Source of the DNA: RUG11867 sp964472425
GTDB lineage: Bacteria > Bacillota_I > Bacilli_A > RF39 > UBA660
DNA length: 7,245 nt
NCBI GenBank assembly: GCA_964472425.1
Contig: CAYYLF010000075.1
Coordinates: 1 to 7,245 of the forward strand
Reading direction: 5' to 3'
The translations under genes were made by a program, and so were the position numbers. Positions 1 through 5,151 of the stretch are shown one piece after another (the first letter of the stretch is position 1; each line of letters begins with the position of its first letter). The notes under the pieces are model-generated. The model was not told the DNA's origin. It ran no database searches and saw nothing but the letters and a program-made list of their open reading frames with translations.

Positions 1-2
1 AT

Positions 3-89
3 CCCGAGTTCCTTATGTTAGAAATACCAAATCCCACAAGATTTGTGATTGAGCCACATAAAACTGCTTTTATTGATTTCTTATTATAA
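3..89 (+). CDS. C-terminal end of an unidentified protein (partial)
   Basis: An open frame enters from the left edge and ends at TAA 87-89, giving 28 residues ending in EPHKTAFIDFLL. The residue mix is protein-like (PNPTRFVIEPHK) and the other two forward frames hit stops within 51 bases, which supports a real C-terminus. I do not recognise the family. No clear intrinsic terminator follows it. It converges with the minus-strand gene whose stop is at 136-138. Codons are AT-rich (ttt, att, tta) and lack the TCG/CGA preference of the genes beyond position 831. Confidence 0.5.
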   Translation, partial: PEFLMLEIPNPTRFVIEPHKTAFIDFLL

Positions 90-135
90 AGAATTTATAG
101 TTAAAGTCAAGATATAATTACCACTTTTTGCCTTT

Positions 136-411
136 TTAAAGGCAATTCTTCAAATAATTTTCTAGTTCTGATAGTTTTATCTTATTAGATAAATTTTCAA
201 TAAATATTTCATTAGAATAGTTAAATATTAGAAATGTCATATCTTTGATAATTATTCTATTAGGTTCAATATATGTTAAGTTTGTTTTGTCTATCTTTCT
301 AATATTACCATCGATAATAGTAGGAGTTGTTTTGGCAAATTCACATATAAACTCTATTTTCTTTCTTAAACTATCTTCAATAGGTAGTTCTTCCTTAATA
401 ATATTTACCAT
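136..411 (-). CDS. Small hypothetical protein (91 aa)
   Basis: A minus-strand frame ending at TAA 136-138. Two in-frame ATGs are possible, at 420 and 411. I choose 411 because the Shine-Dalgarno AAAGGA (420-425) lies 8 nt before it, whereas that site touches the ATG at 420. The product begins MVNIIKEELPIED and is mostly charged and soluble-looking, with no signal peptide or clear membrane helix. Its single Cys is the penultimate residue, near a helical Leu/Lys-rich C-terminus. I do not recognise the family. It sits downstream of the tRNA-Cys terminator, so it needs its own promoter or read-through; I see no convincing promoter. Codon use is strongly AT-rich, unlike the core genes to the right, so it may belong to accessory DNA next to the tRNA. 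Confidence 0.6.
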   Translation of the reverse strand: MVNIIKEELPIEDSLRKKIEFICEFAKTTPTIIDGNIRKIDKTNLTYIEPNRIIIKDMTFLIFNYSNEIFIENLSNKIKLSELENYLKNCL

Positions 412-452
412 AGTTTCCATCCTTTCTTTTAAAGTAGGATAGTTCTAAATAC

Positions 453-482
453 AAAAAAAACTAATCCATTTTTTGAATTAGT
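453..482 (-). terminator. Intrinsic terminator of the tRNA-Cys unit
   Basis: Read on the minus strand, an 8-bp stem (ACTAATTC with GGATTAGT, one G-U pair) closes a 7-nt A-rich loop and is followed by eight T residues (453-460). This is a strong Rho-independent terminator about 40 nt beyond the tRNA 3' end. A second minus-strand hairpin lies between them at 495-511 (GCTCGAA, loop CTT, TTTGAGC) but has no U-tract; it may mark 3' processing. Confidence 0.85.
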
Positions 483-522
483 TATCTATTCTTAGCTCAA
501 AAAGTTCGAGCGTATTTCACTA

Positions 523-597
523 TGGAGGAACCGGCCGGATTTGAACCGGCGAATCAGGGTGTTGCAGACCCACGCCTTACCACTTGGCTACGGTTCC
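523..597 (-). tRNA. tRNA-Cys (GCA)
   Basis: A 75-nt cloverleaf on the minus strand. The acceptor stem GGAACCG pairs with CGGTTCC, followed by discriminator U and a genome-encoded CCA (523-525). The D stem is GCC/GGC. The anticodon loop CTGCAAC gives anticodon GCA (cysteine, UGC/UGU codons). The T arm is GCCGG-TTCAAAT-CCGGC and the variable loop is 5 nt. The discriminator U is characteristic of tRNA-Cys and a known recognition element for cysteinyl-tRNA synthetase. The first anticodon-stem pair (27-43) is U opposite U, a small defect beside four good pairs. It is a single-gene transcription unit with its own promoter and terminator. The 3' end of a tRNA is a common integration site, and the DNA downstream (1-480) is compositionally different. 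Confidence 0.97.
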
Positions 598-605
598 GTG
601 TTTTC

Positions 606-634
606 ATTATACCAAATTATATGCTGGATTTCAA
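606..634 (-). promoter_or_regulatory. Sigma-A promoter of tRNA-Cys
   Basis: On the minus strand, -35 TTGAAA (629-634) and -10 TATAAT (606-611) are separated by exactly 17 nt, with a TGG extended -10. The predicted transcription start is near 599-600, only a few nt before the mature tRNA 5' end at 597. Confidence 0.85.
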
Positions 635-692
635 TTAAAAATGTGCTAAAATTGTCTCCCGCTACCGTCTTTGTTGAATAGCATAATTCCCA

Positions 693-718
693 TGTGGATA
701 ACTACCGAGTTTTACACA
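693..718. promoter_or_regulatory. Inverted repeat made of two DnaA-box-like sites
   Basis: TGTGGATAA (693-701) is the exact reverse complement of the DnaA box consensus TTATCCACA. TTTTACACA (710-718) is a one-mismatch DnaA box in the opposite orientation. Together the arms TGTGGATAAC and GTTTTACACA form an 8/10 inverted repeat around a 6-nt centre. The right arm overlaps a possible -35 (TTTACA, 711-716) that pairs with TAAAAT (735-740) at 18 nt. It could be a DnaA site or an operator of another dimeric repressor. Confidence 0.35.
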
Positions 719-775
719 ATCTAGTAAACCTCGATAAAATCCCGTATAAACCTATAAAATAGGAGAATTCTAGAA

Positions 776-814
776 ATGTACTTCCTTTTTTCCCGTTTCT
801 TTGATATACTTTAG
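776..814 (+). CDS. Possible 12-codon leader peptide upstream of the thioredoxin-like gene
   Basis: An AGGAG (761-765) lies 10 nt before ATG 776, which opens a 12-codon frame (MYFLFSRFFDIL) ending at TAG 812-814. That stop is directly before the AGGTGG site of the next gene. The peptide is rich in Phe and Leu. It is transcribed only if a promoter upstream of 760 is used, for example TTTACA-18 nt-TAAAAT at 711-740; the extended -10 at 802-810 would exclude it. Such a short frame can arise by chance. Confidence 0.22.
   Translation: MYFLFSRFFDIL
802..810 (+). promoter_or_regulatory. Extended -10 promoter of the thioredoxin-like gene
   Basis: TGA followed by TATACT (805-810) forms a TGn extended -10, which usually compensates for a poor -35. 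Only a weak -35 is visible 17 nt upstream (782-787). The start codon follows 20 nt later, leaving a very short leader holding the AGGTGG ribosome site (817-822). Confidence 0.5.
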
Positions 815-830
815 ATAGGTGGTTTTTATT

Positions 831-1346
831 ATGACAAAGAAAAATAAAGAAATTAAAAAGAGTGCCGAACTCATAAAGCAAACTAACGAAGATACCGACC
901 AAGTCAAGACTTTCATATACATACTTGTAGGAGTAGCCATAGTCGCCGTCGCCCTCTACTTCATCTCTAGTAGATATGTAGTCAAAGACGGAGTAAAAAA
1001 GACGAACGAACCTACCGAAACGACGATAATCTACAACAATGTAAATGTCGGAAACGTATTCAATAGACCGTACGACGAATATTACGTATTCGCTTTCGAC
1101 CCCGATTCGCTTCAAGCACCACACTATTCGGCCATTTTGAACAGTTTTGATGCGAGCAAGACCAAAATGTACTTTCTCGATTTATCCATCGACATGAACA
1201 AAGAGTACGTCAAAGACGCGAGCAATCGCGATGCGACTAAGGCATCAGAACTCGCCTTCAAGGGTCCGACTTTGCTTATGATCAAAGATGGCAAAATCTC
1301 CAAATATATCGAAAATGTAGAAGAGATTGCCAAAGAACTGAGATAA
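831..1346 (+). CDS. Membrane-anchored thioredoxin-fold protein without cysteine (171 aa)
   Basis: Start ATG 831 follows AGGTGG (817-822) at 8 nt; the in-frame GTG at 819 lies inside that ribosome site and is rejected. Residues 1-26 are Lys-rich and cytoplasmic, about 27-46 form one membrane helix, and about 66-171 resemble a thioredoxin fold facing outside. The signature is GPTLLMIKDGKI at 145-156, with the cis-proline-type P146 and a following beta-hairpin, as in thioredoxins and bacteriocin/thiol-disulfide relatives. The segment YYVFAFDPDSLQ (84-95) is where such proteins carry CXXC, and here there is none; the whole protein has no cysteine. It therefore cannot do thiol-disulfide exchange and is more likely a binding or chaperone-like relic of the fold. 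It forms a single-gene unit with its own terminator. The fold call rests on pattern recognition. Confidence 0.7.
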   Translation: MTKKNKEIKKSAELIKQTNEDTDQVKTFIYILVGVAIVAVALYFISSRYVVKDGVKKTNEPTETTIIYNNVNVGNVFNRPYDEYYVFAFDPDSLQAPHYSAILNSFDASKTKMYFLDLSIDMNKEYVKDASNRDATKASELAFKGPTLLMIKDGKISKYIENVEEIAKELR

Positions 1347-1369
1347 CAAAAAAATGTTATCTTTTTTTG
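1341..1369 (+). terminator. Intrinsic terminator overlapping the stop of the thioredoxin-like gene
   Basis: The 8-bp stem AGATAACA/TGTTATCT (1341-1348 and 1355-1362) has a six-A loop and is followed by a T run to 1368. The TAA stop (1344-1346) is inside the left arm. Confidence 0.9.
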
Positions 1370-1408
1370 TAAAACTCGCCTTCTTTTTGTGATTTTTTTT
1401 CCATATTA

Positions 1409-1417
1409 TGATATATT
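1409..1417 (+). promoter_or_regulatory. Extended -10 promoter of the S41 protease gene
   Basis: TGA-TATATT (1409-1417) is a TGn extended -10 placed 19 nt before the ATG at 1437. A poor -35 candidate, TTGTGA (1387-1392), is 19 nt upstream of the hexamer. The ribosome site AGGGTG (1424-1429) follows. Confidence 0.5.
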
Positions 1418-1436
1418 AATTGTAGGGTGTAAAAGT

Positions 1437-2624
1437 ATGAAGAGAAACAAAAAAGTATTCAGTTTTTTAGATGTCTCCATTATAGTCGGAATAACTGCCG
1501 GCATAATGTGCTTTTTAGGTGCCATCATTATTTACAAACATTTAGGTGGAGTAAACTTTGCAATGCTCGGCGAAGACGCCAACTTAAAAGAGTTCATAGG
1601 CGCTTACAACAACCTCATCGACAACTATTATGACACACTCGACTCCAAAAAGTTGATAGACGGGGCTATCGGAGGAATGTACGAAGTCGTCGGAGACCCT
1701 TATACGACCTATCTAGACTCTAACTCTTCGAACTCGCTAGATAGTTCTCTAAACGGAAGATACGAGGGAATCGGAGTAGGTATTCGCGCGAACGAAGAAG
1801 GTCACATAGTCATACGCGAAGTATACGACGACAGCCCCGCTTCTAAAGCCGGACTCCAACCAGGTGACATAATAACCTTAGTGGACGACGAAGACCCCAA
1901 AGGGGATGCTAGCCTCGTGACGAAAAAACTGCAGGAAAAGAAAAGTGCCAAATTCACGATATTGCGTGACGGTCAAACTTTCGAAGTTACCTTGAAATCT
2001 AGTACACTTCTTACTCCCGTCGTGACGAGTCACATCTTCGACCAAAATGAGAAAAGAGTTGGGTACCTTCGTCTCACAGTCTTTAGCGATACGGCCGACA
2101 TCCAATTCAGTAATGCGCTCAACAAACTCGAACGTCAAGGCATAGACTCCCTCGTCATAGACTTGCGGGATAACTCGGGTGGATACCTTCAAGTAGCTAA
2201 GAATATCGCCGAAATGTTCATCGAAAAAGGTAAAATCATATACTCACTCGAAGGAAAAGATATCCACGAGACGACGAAAGACGAGACGAGCGAAAAACGC
2301 AACTATCCGGTGAGCGTACTCATCAATAGACACAGCGCTAGTGCTTCCGAAATTCTGGCAGCCGCCCTCAAATACTCTTACGGAGCCAAACTGACAGGCC
2401 TCAAGAGTTATGGCAAAGGCAAAGTTCAAGAACGAGCGAGTCTCTCGGGAGGAACGACCGTCAAATACACGACCGCCGAATGGCTCACTCCAAATGGCGA
2501 CTGCATCGACGGAATAGGATTGACACCCGATTTAGAAATCGAATTCCTCGCCGAAGGCTTCGACCAAGACGACTTATATACCGATTATCAAATCATGCAA
2601 ACTGTAAAAGACCTTGCCGAATGA
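1437..2624 (+). CDS. Membrane-anchored S41 carboxy-terminal processing protease (CtpA/CtpB type, 395 aa)
   Basis: A serine protease that cleaves target proteins outside the membrane at or near their C-termini. ATG 1437 is chosen because AGGGTG precedes it by 7 nt; an upstream frame extension to 1389 has no ribosome site. A membrane helix lies at about 12-33. A PDZ domain spans about 108-187, with GLQPGD at 139-144. The S41 core runs from about 205 to 370 and includes DLRDNSGG (242-249). The catalytic Ser is S302 in SASASE, the Lys is K327 in YGKGKVQ, and Q331 completes the site. The 25-residue Ser-Lys spacing and Gln at Lys+4 match E. coli Prc as I recall it. All key residues are intact. It is not SpoIVB (S55), although spoIVB is the usual Bacillus neighbour of spo0A. 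B. subtilis CtpB cuts SpoIVFA during sporulation, so a sporulation role is plausible but inferred. Confidence 0.95.
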   Translation: MKRNKKVFSFLDVSIIVGITAGIMCFLGAIIIYKHLGGVNFAMLGEDANLKEFIGAYNNLIDNYYDTLDSKKLIDGAIGGMYEVVGDPYTTYLDSNSSNSLDSSLNGRYEGIGVGIRANEEGHIVIREVYDDSPASKAGLQPGDIITLVDDEDPKGDASLVTKKLQEKKSAKFTILRDGQTFEVTLKSSTLLTPVVTSHIFDQNEKRVGYLRLTVFSDTADIQFSNALNKLERQGIDSLVIDLRDNSGGYLQVAKNIAEMFIEKGKIIYSLEGKDIHETTKDETSEKRNYPVSVLINRHSASASEILAAALKYSYGAKLTGLKSYGKGKVQERASLSGGTTVKYTTAEWLTPNGDCIDGIGLTPDLEIEFLAEGFDQDDLYTDYQIMQTVKDLAE

Positions 2625-2649
2625 CATAATTCGACAAGGTCTTACTTTT
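2608..2649 (+). terminator. Intrinsic terminator overlapping the end of the S41 protease gene
   Basis: A 9-bp stem AAGACCTTG/CAAGGTCTT (2608-2616 and 2635-2643) is extended past one C/A mismatch by CGAA/TTCG. The 8-nt loop contains the TGA stop (2622-2624). The U-tract is short (ACTTTTA). The right arm also contains TTCGACA, the reverse complement of the Spo0A box core. Confidence 0.8.
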
Positions 2650-2668
2650 ATTGACGACAACTGTCAAA
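2630..2668. promoter_or_regulatory. spo0A: Candidate Spo0A boxes upstream of spo0A
   Basis: TTCGACA at 2630-2636 is an exact TGTCGAA 0A-box core on the minus strand. TGTCAAA at 2662-2668 is a one-mismatch version on the plus strand. Between them TTGAC (2651-2655) and GTCAA (2663-2667) form an inverted repeat with a 7-nt centre. The sites are 32-70 nt upstream of the -10 (2700-2705). B. subtilis spo0A is autoregulated through 0A boxes, so the position fits, but the exact match also sits in a terminator arm. Confidence 0.35.
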
Positions 2669-2699
2669 ATATTTTCTAGTATTCTGTCATATTACGTTA

Positions 2700-2705
2700 T
2701 ATAAT
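2700..2705 (+). promoter_or_regulatory. spo0A: -10 element of the spo0A promoter
   Basis: A perfect TATAAT lies 33 nt upstream of the ATG at 2739. No good -35 is seen at 16-18 nt and there is no TGn extension, which would fit a promoter that depends on an activator. I see no sigma-H type -10/-35 pair like that of the B. subtilis spo0A Ps promoter. Confidence 0.45.
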
Positions 2706-2738
2706 TAATGTGCGTGGTAAAAGTAGAAGGAGATGCTT

Positions 2739-3497
2739 ATGAATAATAAAATACGCACGATGTTTATAGATGACGACGCGAGTCTCATCGAAGAAGTCAA
2801 GAAGTATTTTAGTAGTTCAGCAGTAATCGATGTAAACTTTGTAGCAAGAGATGGCGAAGAAGGACTGAAAATAGTTCGCGAACATGCAAACGAAATCGAC
2901 CTAGTCGTCATGGACACGTTGCTACCACAAAAAGATGGCTTGACTCTTCTAAACGAGTTCAAGGCTTTAGAAACGAAATTCAAGATAATACTGACCTCAA
3001 GTGTCAAAAATTCGCTCATATTCAACAACGTAGATAACCTAAACGTCGACTATGTGATGCTCAAACCGTACAATATGGTGAACCTCGAAAGCGTCGTAGG
3101 AACCCTGACTTCTAGCACCTCGATGACGAGGGTTAGTGGGCACTTAGAAACTAAAATCAGCAAGATGCTTCACTCACTAGGAATACCTTCTCACATAAAA
3201 GGTTATCAATATATAAGAGAAAGCATTCTGTTAATATACGATAACCCATACATAATCGGAGGCATAACGAAGGAACTCTATCCCGAAGTTGCCGAACGAT
3301 ACAAGACCACCTCATCTCGAGTTGAACGTGCCATCAGACATGCGATAGAAGTGAGCTGGAATCGCGGTGACTACGAATACATGGAAGAACTTTTTGGCCA
3401 CAGTGTCGACTACGACCGAGCTAAACCGACCAACTCCGAATTCATCGCAACCGTCGCCGATAAACTGAGATTGGATTTGAATACATTTACGAGATGA
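2739..3497 (+). CDS. spo0A: Spo0A, sporulation response regulator (252 aa)
   Basis: The phosphorylation-controlled master regulator of sporulation entry; it dimerises when phosphorylated and binds 0A boxes (TGTCGAA) in the cytoplasm. ATG 2739 is chosen because AAGGAG (2727-2732) is 6 nt before it; the ATG at 2733 abuts that site. The receiver domain (about 5-122) has acidic pocket D11/D12, phosphoacceptor D59, T86 and K109, all intact. A short linker follows. The C-terminal domain (about 137-252) carries the diagnostic Spo0A segments HIKGYQYIRES, SSRVERAIRHAIEV (recognition helix) and AKPTNSEFIATVADKLRL, nearly identical to B. subtilis as I recall it. It is slightly shorter than the B. subtilis protein (267 aa). 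It lies alone between two terminators, next to an S41 protease and not spoIVB. Confidence 0.98.
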   Translation: MNNKIRTMFIDDDASLIEEVKKYFSSSAVIDVNFVARDGEEGLKIVREHANEIDLVVMDTLLPQKDGLTLLNEFKALETKFKIILTSSVKNSLIFNNVDNLNVDYVMLKPYNMVNLESVVGTLTSSTSMTRVSGHLETKISKMLHSLGIPSHIKGYQYIRESILLIYDNPYIIGGITKELYPEVAERYKTTSSRVERAIRHAIEVSWNRGDYEYMEELFGHSVDYDRAKPTNSEFIATVADKLRLDLNTFTR

Positions 3498-3511
3498 CCC
3501 ATCTCGTTTTT
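3489..3511 (+). terminator. spo0A: Intrinsic terminator of spo0A
   Basis: The 8-bp stem ACGAGATG/CATCTCGT (3489-3496, 3500-3507) has a 3-nt loop and ends in a run of five T. The spo0A stop TGA (3495-3497) is within the hairpin. On the other strand there is no U-tract, so it acts in one direction only. Confidence 0.85.
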
Positions 3512-3830
3512 ACGTGTTTGGGGGATTCTGACCTCCACTCATATTTCGTGCAAACTCTCGAAGGTCGTCCACTGTCACTAATGGCCTGTTCGCATTTGCA
3601 TGATTATTTGCATCTGACCTAATTCTACTACCAGTATTGTTCTGATATCGATTGTCTATCAACTGTTGTTGAGCCGCAGTCGTCAAAGTCACCTGCCCGA
3701 CGAGAATCAACCAGTTGCCTATCGCATTCAACTCGGACGCATTATAATCGTCCTCGACGATGAGTCCAACTATCATACCGATTATCGAAAATAACTCAGG
3801 ATTAATGTTAGGTGGAAAATCGTTCTTCAT
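3510..3830 (-). CDS. Small conserved-looking hypothetical protein (106 aa)
   Basis: The frame runs from ATG 3830 to TAA at 3510-3512, converging with spo0A with only 12 nt between the stops. Residues 12-25 (ELFSIIGMIVGLIV) are hydrophobic and may form a short membrane-associated helix. Residues 35-58 (NAIGNWLILVGQ and on) form a second amphipathic stretch. The C-terminal 45 residues are polar, Asn/Gln/Arg-rich and probably disordered, ending GGQNPPNT. There is no cysteine. I do not recognise a named family. The gene begins 15 nt after the U-tract of the preceding operon's terminator, and no Shine-Dalgarno is visible before the ATG. It may be expressed by read-through of that operon, or from a poor promoter around CATAAAAT (3835-3842) as a nearly leaderless mRNA. 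Codon use matches the upstream operon. Confidence 0.7.
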   Translation of the reverse strand: MKNDFPPNINPELFSIIGMIVGLIVEDDYNASELNAIGNWLILVGQVTLTTAAQQQLIDNRYQNNTGSRIRSDANNHANANRPLVTVDDLREFARNMSGGQNPPNT

Positions 3831-3845
3831 AATAAATTTTATGCC

Positions 3846-3880
3846 GAAAAAAAAGTTTCAGTATCGAAACCTGAAACTTT
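3846..3880 (-). terminator. Intrinsic terminator of the envelope operon
   Basis: On the minus strand a perfect 10-bp stem AAAGTTTCAG/CTGAAACTTT (3871-3880 and 3852-3861) closes a 9-nt loop and is followed by more T residues to 3847. The TAA stop of the 417-aa gene (3879-3881) overlaps the stem. Confidence 0.92.
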
Positions 3881-5132
3881 ATTTAGTCACACCAGTAGGA
3901 GTATAACCGGGAACACTCGTTTGATAACTCCAAGTATATTCACAAACCTCACTCGTCGTATAAGGAATTATCTTAGACTGTTTTGCTGACTTTGTACAAG
4001 TGCCATTAGAATTATTGTAAGTATAAGATTTATCCTCACAACCGAAAGTCGTAGCTCCAGCAGTATAATATGTACATACTCCGTTGACTGGTTTGACGTT
4101 GCCATCACAAGTATAGACATAAGTAGTAACCTTCTCGGTTCTAGTAAAATAGTAATAACCGTTTTTGATGTTGATAGGGTACTTACTATAAGTCACCGTA
4201 CTAGTGTTCTTTGGAGGTATAGAACTCTTCTGTGCAACCGTCGTACTCTTGGCTGTCGTCGTCGGTGTCTTCTTAGCTGGCTGAGTATAACTCGTCGAAG
4301 GTCCGGCGATTTTTACGACTTTGCCATAGAGAGTAACCCATTCTTCGACCATACATTCGCCGTTTGCATTGAGGTCACAATTCGGTTTCTGAGTACACTT
4401 TACGAACTGACGAAGTGGTGGATTCGTTACGATAGGTACGGTAACGGATACATTTCCACTTCCATTATTGCTCGTGTTGTTTGACGAACTGTTCGAACCT
4501 GAATTGCTAGGCTTCGTACTAGTTGAAGGTTTCGACGTAGCACTATTGTTCGTATTAGTAGTACTAGAAGTGTCGTTCTGATTGTTATTTGAACTATCTT
4601 GATTGTCCTTCTTCTCGTCGTCTGTCGGTGTAACGATTTCTCCGCATACACCGCCCGTTTGGGTCTCTTCACCTTTACAGATTTCGCCATTACAATTCTC
4701 GAAACAACCGACGTATATTACGCGACTTTCCTTATGTGTACCACAAGAGAGAGTCATCTTTACTGCATAGTTGTTCTCCAAACGCGTTATCTCCGAATAA
4801 CTTTCGTTCGTATCGCAAGTAGTGTTGTCACTGTCGACGATACCTTCAGTCATCTGAGAATTTACTAAAATTTTCAATCTTACAGTCTTAGCAGCATTCA
4901 ATGAAGCAGGAAGATTGTCCTTCGTCAAATAGGCGAGGGTTGCTCTCTCCATTTCGTCCAATTGAGCTTCCAAACTGTATTCGGTCTTATCTTTCGGTTT
5001 CTCGCTCGGCTTTTTCGTACATCTGCTCACTAAAGCGAAGATTCCGAATACTACCAAAAGAACCGCAAGAATGATACCTATTTTCTTTAAAATTGGACCC
5101 CATTCCAATTTGTTTTCATTTTCTTCGTACAT
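3879..5132 (-). CDS. Cysteine-rich membrane-anchored surface protein (417 aa)
   Basis: ATG 5132 follows a GGGGGG ribosome site (5140-5145) at 7 nt. A membrane helix lies at about 18-37 and the rest is probably extracellular. Residues about 55-145 form a small domain with the pattern LDEMERATLAYL, C106, SYSEI, then C130 and C143. It resembles pilin-like or pseudopilin-like surface domains of related Bacillota, a resemblance I recognise only by eye. A low-complexity Ser/Thr/Asn linker spans about 176-230. A second Thr/Lys/Ser-rich stretch at about 276-316 separates two Cys-rich modules (246-260 and 342-397). There are 15 cysteines, 14 of them outside, often as C-x(7-13)-NG-x-C (NGEC 257-260, NGVCT 350-354, NGTCT 376-380), suggesting disulfide-stabilised repeats. 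It is the second gene of an operon, 19 nt after the 594-aa gene. There is no sortase LPXTG motif. Function unknown. Confidence 0.85.
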   Translation of the reverse strand: MYEENENKLEWGPILKKIGIILAVLLVVFGIFALVSRCTKKPSEKPKDKTEYSLEAQLDEMERATLAYLTKDNLPASLNAAKTVRLKILVNSQMTEGIVDSDNTTCDTNESYSEITRLENNYAVKMTLSCGTHKESRVIYVGCFENCNGEICKGEETQTGGVCGEIVTPTDDEKKDNQDSSNNNQNDTSSTTNTNNSATSKPSTSTKPSNSGSNSSSNNTSNNGSGNVSVTVPIVTNPPLRQFVKCTQKPNCDLNANGECMVEEWVTLYGKVVKIAGPSTSYTQPAKKTPTTTAKSTTVAQKSSIPPKNTSTVTYSKYPINIKNGYYYFTRTEKVTTYVYTCDGNVKPVNGVCTYYTAGATTFGCEDKSYTYNNSNGTCTKSAKQSKIIPYTTSEVCEYTWSYQTSVPGYTPTGVTK

Positions 5133-5139
5133 GATTTAA

Positions 5140-5150
5140 CCCCCCTTTTT
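5140..5150 (-). promoter_or_regulatory. G-run ribosome binding site of the 417-aa gene
   Basis: AAAAA followed by GGGGGG sits 7 nt before the ATG at 5132. The first gene of the operon has the same unusual design (AAAAAGGGGG, 6944-6953, also 7 nt). The + strand genes instead use AGGTGG, AGGGTG or AAGGAG. Confidence 0.65.
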
Positions 5151-5151
5151 A

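Noticed and set aside
130..143. GCCTTT/AAAGGC hairpin as a terminator
   Set aside because: There is no U-tract on either strand downstream and the loop is very small; on the minus strand it contains the stop of the small gene.
245..442. Plus-strand 65-aa hydrophobic frame starting at TTG
   Set aside because: It has no ribosome site and is antisense to the small gene at 136-411, which has a good Shine-Dalgarno. Hydrophobic antisense frames are common opposite AT-rich soluble genes.
598..830. Replication origin
   Set aside because: Only two DnaA-box-like sites are present, without an AT-rich unwinding tract of note or dnaA/dnaN nearby.
702..1124. Minus-strand 140-aa frame
   Set aside because: It runs antisense through the thioredoxin-like gene and into its promoter region, with odd Tyr/Val/Arg-rich composition typical of a shadow frame.
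1437..2624. Assignment of the protease as SpoIVB because it adjoins spo0A
   Set aside because: The catalytic region shows S41 motifs (SASASE, GKGKVQ, DLRDNSGG) and not the S55 SpoIVB pattern.
4427..4690. Arg/Thr-rich minus-strand 87-aa frame and the + strand frame at 4599-4868
   Set aside because: Both are shadows of the low-complexity linker and first domain of the 417-aa gene; neither has a ribosome site of its own.
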